Positions 44,807 through 56,943 of a DNA stretch of 64,000 nt are shown here, in pieces (position 1 is the stretch's first letter; every line of letters starts with the position of its first letter). The position numbers were made by a program, and so were the translations under genes. The notes under the pieces were generated by a model, which was not told where the DNA came from, did not search any database, and saw only the letters and a list, made by a program, of their open reading frames with translations. Origin of the DNA: Edaphochlamys debaryana (lineage: Eukaryota; Chlorophyta; Chlorophyceae; Chlamydomonadales); contig JAEHOE010000023.1 of assembly GCA_016858145.1 (NCBI GenBank), positions 496,001 through 560,000 of the forward strand, written 5' to 3'.

Positions 44807-45884
44807 GGCAAGGGACCGTGCAAGCAAGTGGCGGTTTGGGGTTGCTGCTCACCGGCATGACGGTGACGGGGCAGGACGGGTAACTGACACACACAGTGGC
44901 GCAGAGGCGCGATATAGACAATACTACTGGACTGGACTGGTGAGTGTTGGGGCAGAGGTTGATGGGGGTTCCCATATCAAACGATGTGTAGTTTTTCAAG
45001 GCGCACTGCGACGCCGGAGACACAGTGGCACTTGGTGGTGTGGACCTGGGTTCAGTAACGTAGGCTAACTTCAAGGGAGCAGGGCCTCAGCAGGGGCCAA
45101 CGTAGTGAAGCGGGCCTCACAAGTCCTTCAACAGATCCCCGAGTTGGCAGGGAGCGAGTGGCATAAGCCCATGTCAGGGTTTGTCCTTGGTGCCACACTG
45201 CCTCCACACCGTCTCTTTTTGGGCTGAGCCCCCGCCGACAGGCTCTCCGGGTAAGCTTGTTGGCGGAAGCTTGAGCTGCCTTATCCCTATGGTGTGTAGG
45301 TGAGGGCAGGGGAGTCTGGGAGTTCAACCTCCACGCGTGTACTCAGTCTGAGTGTGGGCTAACCTTGCACATTTCTCTGAGGGCAGTCGTGACACAGTGC
45401 ACTTGCTCGGAGCTCACTGGACCATCATCATCCTGAAGGCTTGGGAGCGGGCTGGCTAGCCGGGGTGTAGCAGGCCTGAACGGAATCAGGTGGATGCGGA
45501 GGCATGGCGCCGCAACTCTAATACCGCTTCCCCCCGGTTTGCCCTCCGCGGCCCCCTTCCCAGGCTCCATAGATCCCCATTGACCGGGAACGGGGAGCGT
45601 GGGAACGTGGCTTGCGCAGGGTCACGGGGTGAAACACAATCCCACGCTGACACCTTCGGCCAACGGTTGGGGCCCCCCCGCACGGATTCCTTCACGGACC
45701 TGAGCTGCAGAAGGTTGCATGGCAAAAGCGGGCTTGGCCTGAGATTGAGCAGTCACTTGCGGGCGCAAAACACCTACGAAGACCAGTTCACAGAATCACG
45801 ACTCCTGACCCTGCTGTTACGACCCTGATAGACTTTGCCTAGTACTGAGCCTCTCTGTACTTCTGGGCGTGGTCCGCAACGAGG
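44807..45884. other. Spacer with dispersed repeat, upstream of copy C
   Basis: The part at 45265-45445 is related to 6200-6415: ccttatccctat, gttcaacctccacgc, cacagtgcacttgctc and ctggaccatcatcatcc or variants. A gggctgagcccc motif lies at 45222-45233. From about 45600 to the copy C ATG the sequence resembles the copy B 5' flank. Confidence 0.6.
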
Positions 45885-48295
45885 ATGCGCAAGAAGCGCG
45901 CCAAAGCCAAGGGCAATGCAGCAGCAAGGAAGCCTCCCAGCAATGCTGAAGTTGATCTCAGGGCCCTTCCAGGGCTGGTGGATCGGTCGCTGCGGCTTCC
46001 TGGCAAAGGCGCCGAGCTGAGGTGAGCGCCATTGCCCGGGCCATGTCCCGCAATCCACTTGGCTCTCAGCGCTTCACGCGAGCTGCTAATCGTGGTTAGT
46101 TGCCTGTCAGCTCATGTGAATTCGTCCTAGACTAGTCAGCTTGACCCGGGTGTCAGACGCGTGAGTCTTCCCCTCCCGTCACGTCTCCACACGCTTCCCT
46201 CCCGTCTCCGCCGCTCCGCCTCAGTGAGGCCGAGCTCCGCGCCCTGCGCGACAGGCTGCAGCGCCTGACGACCTGGCTCGAGGGATGCGCAGAAGCCGGG
46301 GACTGTGCCTCTGCCAGGCGGACGCTCTCGCCATATGGTGTGGCCCTGCTGCGCCTGGCGGCTTGGGCGGTGCGCGTGAGCCCGGGGCATGACCTGTTGG
46401 CAGTGCTGTCGTCGAGACGAGCAGCCCAGGCGGAGAACGTCGCAGAGTCCACCACGTTTGAGGTGGTCAAGGCGGCCGGCGCGTTGCTCGGTGCCGCCAT
46501 GTCAGCTGCCGTTCCGCAGCGCCGGTCCCTGGCGGAGCCGTCAGAGGTCGACTTGTGCCGGCGGCTGCTCAAGATGCAGACGCTCCGGGCCGCAGCCAAG
46601 CAGCTGGCCGAGTGCCTGGAGCTGCTCAAGAGCACCAGCACAGAAGAGAGCCTGCAGGCGGTACTAGCCGTCGGTTCCGACGGAGGTGACATGTGCGGGT
46701 TCCTTTGGACTGCCATGGTCTACCCCGCGGCCTGGCGCGCGTGGCAGGTGTTGGTCGGCGGCCTGTCGCTCGTGGAGGCGGTGGCCAGAGTCGCGTGTAG
46801 CCAGGCCGTGCTCGCGCCCCTGGTGGAGGAGTTCGTGGCCGAGCTGCGGGCCAGCGCCGTGATGGAGCACGCGGCCAGGCTCGTGCTCGACCTGGTGCGC
46901 GTGATGCGGCCGCCTGGGGCCGGGGGCGACGACGACGAGGATGGGGAGGAGGACGAGGGCGTGTGGCGATACTATCCAGTGGCCTTCGGGAGGCGGCCTC
47001 GCAGTACATCTTTGTGTACAACCAGCTCAACGAAATTCTGGGCCAAATGCAGCGGCACGTCAAGGATGGAGAGGCGCTGGCGGACTGAGACGACACGGAG
47101 GGCAGCAGCGAGGAGGACGAGGAGGAGGAGGAGGAGGAGGAGGAGGATGACGACGAGGAGGGGGAAGGGCAGGGCGCCAGACTGGATGCCTCTCAGCGCG
47201 GAAGGCTGCGCCCCGGGGACGCCGCTGACGGTGCCACGGTGGAGGCGGCCCGCCGCGCAGAGGCCTCCCTGCAGGGCATGCTGTTCGGCTCGACGGCGTG
47301 TTACGCGGTCCTCGCGTTTGAATGAGCTGGATGGCGGGCTCTGACGGGCAGACCTTCTACGGCCTTCTCAATGCCATCAACGGAGTTCCGGCCTTCGTCC
47401 GCAAGGTTGACGGCAGTCCGGGGCCATCCATCTCCCAGGAAGGCCGACACGTGGTGGAGCCCGGCCTGCTCTGCGCGTTCTGGAACGCACTCGATGGCTC
47501 CCTGGCTGCCCCCAAGCCGCCGGTCACGCGCCGGGCGGTGGTGGCGATGGCGCTGCGGCTCGGCCGCATTGCACTGGCCTCGGCCCTGGGCTGCAGCGCG
47601 CGGCCGGCGCCCGTGGAGCCCTCCCCGGATGACCCGAGCATGGTATTGCTCAAGGAGACGGGCCTGGCGACCATGCTCGCGTGCCTCAACACGTGCTACG
47701 TCTTGCAGTTCGAGGCGGATGCGGCCACCGGCGGGGCTCCCATGCGGCCCTTCCGGCGCCCCAGCTGGGCGGCGGAGGCGGAGGCGGCGTGGCGGCTGTG
47801 GGTCGACGCGACTCGGAGGGCCGTGCCGCTGCTGAGCCTGCGTGAGCGGCAGCTGCTCTCGACCCTGGGCTACGTGATGACGAGCAAGCTGACCGGGACG
47901 TTATGCGACGAAGGTGGGTGGAGGCGGGTTCTTCCTTGCAGGCTGGGCCTCATGCCACCCTGGGCCTTGGCATGTGCTCACTTGCGGGTATCTATTTATA
48001 TCTTGTCCCCACTTCTAGCCTAGCTGCCGTCTATCCTCACGCTACCGCCTATCCCCACGCTGCCGTCCATCCCCGGCCTACCGCAGGTGCTGGCGCCCTT
48101 CCCGCCGCCGTGCCCCCCGAGCTGGCCGCCCCGCTGCGCGCCGGCTGCCTGCCTGCACTCGAGCTGGTCATCCGCCGAGCGGGCGAGGAGCCGGAGGGGC
48201 CCTATGGAGACTTCCTCGCGGCCCTGTGTGAGCCACCCTGCAAGCCCTTCTCGGACCTGCTGCTGTCGCTGCTCGCGTACGGCGAGGCGAGGGCT
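45885..48295 (+). pseudogene. Tandem family copy C, decayed and 3' truncated
   Basis: Exon 1 (45885-46021, starting MRKKRAKAKGN) and the start of exon 2 (46225 on) match copy B closely, including VDLCRRLLKMQTLRAAAKQL. The frame then breaks near 46975, an in-frame TGA falls at 47087-47089 after DGEALAD, a long Glu/Asp microsatellite follows (47100-47165), and a second break occurs near 47320. The frame recovers as DGQTFYGLLNAINGVPAFV to SKLTGTLCDEG (~47900). Exon 3 starts after GCAG at about 48087 and stops matching after LLAYGEARA at about 48292, where an unrelated sequence with gcagcccttttcc begins. There are multiple disabling changes, so it is not functional. Confidence 0.85.
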
Positions 48296-49530
48296 GCACG
48301 GAGCCAGACTCGAACATTGGGCCCCCTGGGGGGGACCACGGGGCGCAGCCCTTTTCCTGCCTTCAGGCAGCCACCCTTGTCGGCAAGGAGCATCGTGAAC
48401 TGAGTCACACCGGCATGCCGCCAAGGGCCGGGCTTACGCAAAGAGTGCGCGAGGGAAGCTGTTTGAAAGCAGTTGTTAGTCCAGTCTTGTAGTCACGCGG
48501 TAGGGGGGCGCAGGGGCAAGGGGTTTATAGCTGTAAACGTATGCGCTTGGGAGGCGGGTGAGCGGAGGCGAGATGCGTGTTGCGGCGGGGCAGGGAGGCG
48601 GGGAGCTGATTCCTGAGCGCGTAGTTGCGCCTGGTCGATCATTCCCCCAATTACCGGTATGGCTGCAACTTCAGGACAAGCGCTGGGCGCCCCCATGGGG
48701 GCGAAAACATAACCCCCGTGCGGGGGTATGCTTGTCTTGATGCCTTTGCGAGGGTGCCGGCAAGGCCTGGGCGGGGGAGTGCTTCTGACTGATCACTCTG
48801 GAGTTGGCGAGAGCGGATCAGTTCATGAATGCTTGTGGTATGAGGACGGAGGCCAGACGACATCAGAGCAGGTGGGCAAGCGAATGGGCAAGGAGTTGAA
48901 AGGTGTCAGTTGGGGGGTTCTATCACGACGGTGCTGTCAGTTACGAAACCGTTCTCGGCGTGTCTGCTTCATGGGGGCTTCTGGCCTGCTTTTCTATGTC
49001 CGCATGGTCCTGCTCAAGTATATTGGGCTGCTGCTGCTCGTGCACCCGATGCGGCGGTCAGGCAGGGCCGGCTGTAAGTGCAGGGGTTTGCGGAGGCCAA
49101 ATGTGTGTGGCGTGAGCGCGCTGTTGGTCACCTTGCCGAACAGTCTGGGGGGCTGGAGGCTCTAAAGGGGACTTCCAAAGTTTGGCGTGTCGTGAGACGG
49201 GTGTGCGAGAAGCACCCTGGAAGCACTGAGCTGAGATGCGCGCATCTGACTGGACGTGGCAAAGGTGGGAGACCGTTGCCAGTGTTGGGGCGGGAGGCAT
49301 GAATCCCCGAGAATCAGGCACAAATGAGTTGCGAAGCTAGTTGAGGTCCCCAACACTGTGAGCATGGGCAATGCCTGGGAAGTGCCTGGGTCTGGTGAGG
49401 CTCAGGACTGATCGTCCCCAAAAGGAGCAGGATGTGCTGTGCGGTACGGCATGTACACGCACATTTTACAAGCAGAGTTCTGCTTTGCCATCCGCTGGTC
49501 CAGACTCCTGCCAAACGCACCACTACAAAC
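48296..49530. other. Spacer downstream of copy C
   Basis: It starts with a repeat-like insert (ggggcgcagcccttttcctg, 48338-48358). It also contains the palindromic gcccccatgggggcg and cataacccccgtgcgggggt near 48690-48727. The first of these palindromes also sits next to the same CAGCCCTTTTCC motif at 6733-6755. No gene is recognised before SUGP1. Confidence 0.55.
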
Positions 49531-52160
49531 ATGTCTGGCTTCAGCTTGAAGCGAGGCCCACAGGGCGCCAGGATGGCGATGGGTCCAGCAAAGCCGAAGC
49601 CCACGGTTGGCGACCTCTTTGGTGGCCACGACTCAGACGAAGAACAGGACGCCAAGAAGCAACGGACCGAGCCGCGCACAGGTCGAGGGCGCTGTTGCGA
49701 GCAAGTGCATCGCCGCTTGAGCTACTCCGCAAAGCGCTGACGTTGGCAGCCAGTCCCTGGTGCCTCTTTCTTTCAGCGTCTCAACCGAGCGGCCTGTCCG
49801 CGGAGCTCACTGAATGCGCGGCCAAGCTGGCTGAGTTTGTCGCCAAGAACGGGCGGCAGTATGAGGACATGACGCGGGACCGAAACCCAGGCGACACGCC
49901 ATTCAAGTAAGCGTGGACGATGACTGGGCGGTGTCCGGGACGGCAGGGCATGGGTCGCGCGGCGTTCGCTTCGACTCTTTCCATGACGCAGCGGAGCTCC
50001 AGCAGTCGGTTCAGAATGCGTTGGGGTGGACCCTAGGGCCATGACGTCAAGCCCGTGTCCTTGGCCCCTGGTGGGGGTGTGCAAGATGGTGTCAACACGG
50101 CTTTGCCGGGGGAAGGCTGTGTCCGTGACGGGTTGACGCAACTGACATCTCCCCACGCGGGTTTATGCAGCCTGGAACAGCTTTTCAGGGACGCTTTCAG
50201 CTGGGGATGACCCCGCGGGTACCCCTGGCTAGCTGCACATTGCATGGCTGCACCCCCGGCTAGCTGCACATTGCATTGACCCCTTCCTTCGTACTGAGGC
50301 TGCCCCGCACCTGGCTCGCTCCTGCAGGTTCCTGCACGACAAGTCCTCTCCGGGGTACCAGTTCTACCTCTCCAAGCTGCGCGAATTCGAGAGCGGTGCG
50401 CAGTTGCTTCATTCAACTCAGCGTTTAGCTAGCTGGTTGCCTGGACTCGCAGCTAATACCCGTACTTGGTGTCCGCAGGTGCCTCAGGCTCAGGCCGCCC
50501 AGCCGCGCCCCCGCCGCCTCCACCTGCGCCCGCGGGCCCCTCCGGCAGCCGTTTCTCCTCAGCCGTGCCCTCGGGCCCCTCCTCCTCCGCCCTGCCGCCC
50601 GACGCCGCGGCCGCAGTGGCCGCCGCCATAGCCTCCGCCAAGGCCGCCGCCGCCGCGGCTGCGGCCGCCGGTAGGCTCGGCCCCGGCCCCGACCGCTCCC
50701 GCTTCGGCTCGCCGCCCGCGCAAGCCCCGCCGCTGCCCGTCTCCGCCGAGCAGGCCGCCGAGGCGCGCCGCCGCGCCGAGATCGCCCTGGCCAAGGGCGA
50801 CACGGTGGCGGCGGTGGAGGCCTTCACCGTGATGGCGGCGCAGCGGGACCGGGAGCGCTCGGCGTCGGCCGACCCAGATGACCCAGATGGCGAGGAGCGG
50901 CGCAAGCCCGAACCCCTGCTGAACAAGACGGCCTTCGAGCGGCGCAAGACCACGGCGGTGTTCAAGGACGACGGGTCGCGCGGCCACCACATGGGGGTGA
51001 GCACGGGCAGGCCGGCGGGGTCACATGGGGTGGCCTGCACTGCGAGTTTCAGTTGGGGATACGTGCTCGCCCTGGTATGTCCGCGGCCTAGCTGTGCCGC
51101 TGGTCACGCGGACCCTGCCTCCGTTCCCGGCTCATGGCTGAGCGGCACACTGTGGGCAGGCCTCCTTGAGCCTGCACTTCCCCCTCCCCGCTCTCCCCCC
51201 AGGACTACATCCCCAAGGAGGTGCTGGCGGAGTTCATGGCCAAGGGCGGCGACAAGGTGGCGGCCGCGCAGGTGTGTGGTTTGGTGTTTGGCTGGCGGGT
51301 AGTGACAGGACGTGGGAGCTGTGCAGGGGCATTGAGGGCTTGCTGTGGGGCGGCAATCGGCCGACCGGTGCGGGGGTGTGTAACCACCAAGGCGGAAACG
51401 GTCGGTGGAGCTCCTGGTTGGCTAAGTACGAAGGATGTTGCACCGCTCGCCGCTCGCCAGCGATTGCTCCAACCGCCCCAACCGCCAACCGCAGGCCGAG
51501 CAGCTGGCCAACAAGAACGCCATCGGCTCCGACAACATTGGCCACAAGCTGCTCTCCAAGATGGGCTGGAAGGAGGGCGAGGGCCTGGGCGGCTCGCAGA
51601 AGGGCATCACGGCGCCCATCAAGGCGGCGGCGGCCGCCGCGCCCGCCGCCGGGGAGGCGCGAGGCCTGGGCGCGCAGGTGCGCACGCGCCTGACCGGGGC
51701 GTGTACCTGTCGCTGGAGTCTGTAGCAGGCGGGGTGATCATCCCACACCCTACGCTAGGCTGCTGCGACCCTATGGACCCTGCTTAATGGGCAGTGGGGT
51801 CGTTTTTCAACGAAGCGGTCCGCGTGAACGCTTTCTGACACGCCTGAGCGCGACCCGGTGCGCGACCGCAGGCTGTGCACGAGCCAACGGCCGAGGACGA
51901 CGTGTACGGTGAGCTGCCGTACACGTGCACGTGCACTCACCAGAGGCAGCCAGAATTCGGCTCCCTTGCGCGCCTCCGCCGCTGTATTCGGGGGCGCATC
52001 CAGCCTCTCGTTCAAACCTCCGGCGCCCCTACACTTTGCTAGTACCTCGTCTAACTTGTGCTTTCTCGACCCGCACGCAGAGCAATACCGCAAGCGCATG
52101 ATGCTGGGTTACAAGTTCCGGCCCAACCCGCTGGGCAACCCGCGCCGCGCGTACTACTGA
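49531..52160 (+). CDS. SUGP1: SURP and G-patch splicing factor (SUGP1/SF4-like)
   Basis: Exons: 49531-49681, 49777-49906, 50328-50395, 50479-50996, 51203-51271, 51495-51677, 51872-51908 and 52081-52160 (411 residues). The N-terminus has [26 protein letters not shown] (SWAP) domain follows at ~58-117 ([35 protein letters not shown]). After a Pro/Ala-rich linker and an Arg/Glu-rich helix comes [11 protein letters not shown]. The G-patch (~317-360) contains [20 protein letters not shown] and [13 protein letters not shown]. The C-terminus ends [20 protein letters not shown] with RAYY. SUGP1 binds the branch-site machinery (SF3B1) and uses its G-patch to recruit a DEAH helicase; it acts in the nucleus. 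The size fits plant SUGP1-like proteins. Confidence 0.93.
50228..50290. repeat. Small dispersed repeat in SUGP1 intron 2
   Basis: Two copies of ggctagctgcacattgcat lie side by side. The second continues as tgacccctt. A close relative (cctagttgcacgttgcatta followed by acccctt) is at 63730-63757, at the other end of the window. Confidence 0.7.
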
Positions 52161-52857
52161 GGCCCCCATCACGTGGGGACCGCTGCGAATTATGCGGAGC
52201 GAGGCCAGACGATGGTGGCAAGTGGCCATGCAACCGTGTCGGGGCTTGAGGTCAGTGCGACCCGAGCTGAGGGGATGATGCGAGTTCGCTTGCGCTGGGT
52301 GGCACAGTAGGTGTTGTGCGCCATAATATGGATGCTACACATGGAGCGCATGGGAGAGAGGCCTGAGGGGCACTACTGGGACCGCAAGGGCGTCTGCGCT
52401 AGCTGTGGGGCGGAGGCCGGGAACAGCGGCAGGAGCCTCACTATGAGGGGTACGTGCCGGGAGCTGTTGACGGGTGCTGTAGTTTACGGGCAGGGCAGGG
52501 CTGGGGTGCATGTCCGGGGCGGCTCTTGCGAGTATGTCAGTTGTGCAGGATGGCCAGAGTTGGCAAGGGCGGGAAGGGCGGGACCAGGGCGCCGTGTAAT
52601 CTTTTGTCGAGGAGCATGGGCGGATGAGGATTCGCTGTCGGGTGATGGCGACGTGCCCATATCAGCCGTTGCTGCTCTCACCTCTCACTACTCACGTCGA
52701 GGGAGCCCCACTCCTGGGGCTGCATTCCAGACTCGCCAACTTGCTGTCAATGCTCACGGGCACTGCCCATTGCGGCATCTGCCTCTGACGACTTCGCGAT
52801 AGTTGTGGCACGCAGACTACTACAAGGCGTGCGATTCCTCTTAGGCCTGCAGTTGCC
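52161..52857. other. Spacer between SUGP1 and nucleotidyltransferase E
   Basis: No gene is recognised. It must include the SUGP1 3' UTR and the promoter of the next gene. Confidence 0.5.
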
Positions 52858-55800
52858 ATGGCGGAAGGAGAAGGAATTGGCATGGAAGCCGAGCCCGAGC
52901 CTGAAAGCGGTCAAATGAACTTGACATACTTCTGCAGAGGCTGCACGAGGTGGGGCGTGTCTGAAGCCCTAGCTGGTGCCATCCACGCCGCTCAACTTTC
53001 CCAGCGTCGACCCGCGAGCTCCTTAACAGTCAGATCTCCGCCCTCGCCCCGCAGTCCCTGCAGCCCACCCCCGAGGATGCGGCGGCACGGCAGCAAGCCA
53101 TCGCCCGCCTGCAAGCGCTGCTGGCAGACATCCTCCCGCCCCCCAGCTCCGTCACGCTCGTCTCGTACGGCTCCTTCCTGACCGGCTGCTACAGCCACGG
53201 CTCTGACCTGGACCTGGCGCTGACGGGGTCAGTCACGGAGACTCAGCTGGCCGGGCTCGGACACGATGCGTCGCCGGCAAAGGAGGCCCTTCCGCTGGTG
53301 CGTGGGATGGAGGTGCACTCTGCGCATTGGACCGTTACCAGTCTGGACTCCAGCACCTGACCTGCTCTGTGATCCCCACACCTGTATTTCTCTCTATTTC
53401 CCGCGCCGCAGGAGCGGGCGGTGGGGCGGGGTCTGGCCCCCCAACTGCTGGAAGAGCTGGCTGCCGCGCTGGAGAAGCGGGGAGCGGTCAAGGGCAGGGT
53501 GGACCGCGGGGGACTGCCGGCCCGTGTGCCGGTTATACGGTAAGAGCACTTCAACTACTGCTCCCCGCGGTGGGCACGGCACACGCCAAAAGCCTCCCTG
53601 TTGCCTCTGCTGCCCTCTTGTGCAGGCTGGTCGAGGCGACGACGGGGGTGGCGTGCGACGTGTGTGTGTGCACTCGGGGCTGCGATGTCAAGGGCGAGGC
53701 GATGCGTCTGCTGCAGGGCCTGCAGCCCGCGCTGGCACCGCTCACGAGGCTGGTGAGCTGCACGGTGGGCTGGAGGGCTGCCTAGAAGGCCAGCAGGTGA
53801 CGAGGCTACACCGTCCCGCTTATGCAATCATCCCGCAGGTCAAGTCCTGGGCCAAGCAGCACGACATCAACTGCGCCCTCCGCGGCACGCTCAACTCGTG
53901 GTCCCTGGAGCTCCTGACCGTGTTCAGCCTGCAGACGCACCTGGGCGGGCCGCTGCTGCCCCCGCTGTGGAGGCTGTTCGGGGACACGCCACCGCCGCCC
54001 GGAGACCTGGGCGAGCGGCCACTCACGGTACGCGCTTGTTGCCCAGTTGTGCGTGCGCTCCCATGTTGCGCTAATCAATCATGATACATGCGCATCTGCC
54101 GTTGCGTTCAGGGCTCCGCATTGCCCCCCGCGGAGGCCCTGGCACGGGCGAGAGCAAGGTGCGTGGGATGAAGGCCGGTGTCTGGGGGCTCTCACATCAT
54201 GCCTTCATCCGATTCGTTTCTCGTCATTCCCACAGGTGCTCCGGGAGTGCCCGGGCCGAGCTGCTCCCGTCTGGCCCTGCCCCGCCCCTGCCTGCGCTGT
54301 TCAAGTGGTTTCTGGCCTCCACGTCTCCGATCATGGAGGACTGGCGGGCGGCAGCGGGATCTTCCTCTACCGAGTGAGTGACGCCAGAGCCAGCTTACCG
54401 GTATGTTCACTTGGCCGTGTCCGCGTTGTTGTGGCCGCGTTTTCAGCATATTCCCCTTTGGCCGTTGGGGACCCTTGGCATCCCCCGCCAGCTCCAGCTC
54501 CACGCGCGTGAGCACGTGGCTGGGGAGGCTGTACGGCCGCGCGTACGACAAGAAGCCGTACGGCACGCTGCCGTACGTGGCGTTTGTCGAGGACCCCTTC
54601 GACGCCAGCGACAACACCGCCCGCAGCCTCGGGACCAAGGTACGGCAGTGGGGTCCCTGGTGCGGCCTAAGCCCTAAAAACGCCTATGCGCTTGAGCCCT
54701 GCTTAGCACGCCTTGGCCGACTGATGAGCACTTGCGAGGGACCACCCATGCCTGCGGTGGCCCGCCTTGGATGCTTGGTAGTTCGGTTGTGCCCAAGCGT
54801 GGTGGGGATGACAGGTTGTGGCAGCATGCGAAAGCTGGTGTTGCCTCCCTGCACACTGCAGTGCCGTAACGAGGACACGCTGCCGTACATCGCCTGGGTG
54901 TTCGGACATTCCCAACACACGCTCAGCGCAATGGCATCGCTTCAGGGTGGGTGGGTGGGTGGGTGGGTGTCTGATGGCAACTGTGCCAGGTGAGTATGCC
55001 CTGATCAGAACGTTGCCGCCGGCCGGCCAGCCTGAACCTGCGGCAAATTTTCTGACCCCGCTGCCTGCCTCCTTCCTGCAGACGCCTACCGGGCTTTCTT
55101 GTGGCTATTCTGCTCCGCGACGCTTCCCGCCCTCGCCATGGAGCCCATCCTCTTGACCCGCTTACGCGTGCCCGAGGCCACCACACAGCTGCTCGGGCAG
55201 CTCGATCGGGCCGGGCCTGGTGCCGGGAAGAATATGCAGGGCAAGGCCATGGAAGGGCCGGTCGACTTCAGGTGCGCCGGGGTGTGCGGCCCCGGGTGGG
55301 GGTTAGCTGACGTCCTACGTCACGCTCTGTTGCCCTCAGTCTTGGCCTCTTGACCGTCGCCCGAGCTCTCACCTTTCCAGCATCCACGCCCTCTCTCCTG
55401 TCGCCCGCTCCGCCAGGGCGCTGCTGGACGCCGCCCGCGTGGGCTCGCCCGTTCTGACGCTGAGCGACTGGCGCAGCCACCACGCCTGCTGCCGTACGCG
55501 TCCGCCGTACGCCTGGCACCGCATCGGCTCGGCGGAGGCGCCGGAGCCGGAGCCAGAGCCGGAGCCGGCCGAGGTGTCGGGCGCTCGGGGCGCTGTGGGC
55601 GCTCGGGGCGGGGCGACTGCCCAGGGAGCGGTGCCGGACGTGGAGGCTTCGTCCGGTTCGGACCCGGACGCTGACCCGGATTCGGAGCCGGACCCGGAGC
55701 CGGCTGCAACACCGATGGAGACCCTCGGTGCGGTGCCAGACGTGGGGGCCCCGTCCGGTTCGGACTCGGACTTGGACCCCGCTGCGTCACCAACGGAGAC

Positions 55801-56311
55801 CAAGGGAGCAGGGCCAGAAGTGGGGGCTTCGTCCGGTCCGCAGGCTGGACCGGACCCGGACCCGGACCCGGACCCGGACCCGGGTCTGCAGCAGGAAGGC
55901 GTGGAGGCAGGTGTGGCCATGGCGGGGATTGTGCTGGGGACCAGCGCCACGTCGCTTGGGGACGCCTCGTGCTCAGAGCCTGCATCCTCCGACTGTCTCG
56001 ACCACCGCTGCGAGCCCTCGTTGGAGGCACTGAGGGAGGAGGCAGAGCGGCAGGGCTACCAGTACGCCGTGCCGTTCCCATGCGACCCTCCGCCGGGCTG
56101 GCGCGTCGTCCACGGCCTGCTCTTTCCGGAGGGGCTGGAGCCGGCGGCAGAGCTTGAAAGCGCTGTGCAGCAGGCCCACAATATCGAGGCTGCGGCGGAC
56201 AGGGACGCCTTTGAGGCGTGCTTCCACGTGAGCCTGGCCATCGCCTGCGTGGAGGTCTGGGAGGAGGATGGCTGGGCGCTGGACGTGCCGGTAGGGGCCC
56301 TCCGCGCTTGA
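52858..56311 (+). CDS. Non-canonical poly(A)/poly(U) polymerase, copy E
   Basis: Exons after the first: 53055-53297, 53412-53539, 53626-53752, 53839-54027, 54112-54158, 54236-54373, 54492-54639, 54862-54946, 55082-55271 and 55381-56311 (741 residues in phase). The Pol-beta-type nucleotidyltransferase signature is GSFLTGCYSHGSDLDLAL, with two catalytic Asp. The third Asp is in VACDVCVC. The PAP-associated domain has KSWAKQHDIN and GTLNSWSLELLTVFSLQ. TUTases and non-canonical PAPs add U or A tails to RNA. A long acidic, Pro/Asp/Glu-rich stretch (EPEPEPEPEPAE, DPDPDPDPDPG) precedes a conserved C-terminal block (CDPPPGWRVVHGLLFPEG). Exon 1 is a problem. From ATG 52858 (aligned with copy F) the reading frame reaches the 52951 donor out of phase, while the frame matching F (NELDILLQRLHE) has a TGA just upstream. 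Either a 1-base frameshift or a different 5' end is implied. A (GGGT)n run begins exon 9's intron. Confidence 0.8.
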
Positions 56312-56943
56312 GGCGGGCTTCAGCCAGGCAGGCAGGGCAGGGGCACTGAATGCGGGCGGCTGACCCCGGGCTTAGATCATGCATTGGAAGTGACGTGGGC
56401 ACTCATGGGCTGATGGCGGGTGCTCTTACAAAGCTAGCTGGGCATCTGCACGGAACGGCGTCACTCGGCTTGTTGCGAGTGTTGGTCGGGGAGCGTTAGG
56501 GTAGTGCCGAGGGGTAGTGCCCCGTGCCGCCCTGGTCGAGGCGGGGAAGGTAGGGTTGGGGTTACTTGACGGTGTCAGGAAACGGTGCTGGCATAGGGGT
56601 CGCTGGGTAGGCTGGGGCGGCTGATGCAGGCGGACGTGGTGGCGAAGTATTTAAAGCGGTGTCAGAGGAGGTGCACCTGCGGCCGAGCGGGCAGAGCTGA
56701 TTGGGGAGATGAGGAAGGCTGGGCGCCTGTCAGTTGATTTCAATGTGTGCACAGCGCAACGGTATATTTGACAGATACATATGTAAGCCGTGACCGGTAA
56801 TTCGCGTCACCTGCTGCTGCCCCCAAGCGCGAATCCTGGAATGACTCGACATCGCATAGCGTCCAGGCGTGCAGCCGCTTGAAGCTTGACATCGCTCTAT
56901 GTTGGCTTGCATGTGACGGGTTCGCACACACGCTTGCGATGTA
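56312..56943. other. Spacer between the tandem nucleotidyltransferases
   Basis: No gene is present. It contains the 3' end of copy E and the promoter of copy F. The first good TGTAA after the copy E stop that I noticed (56940-56944) overlaps the copy F ATG. Confidence 0.5.
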
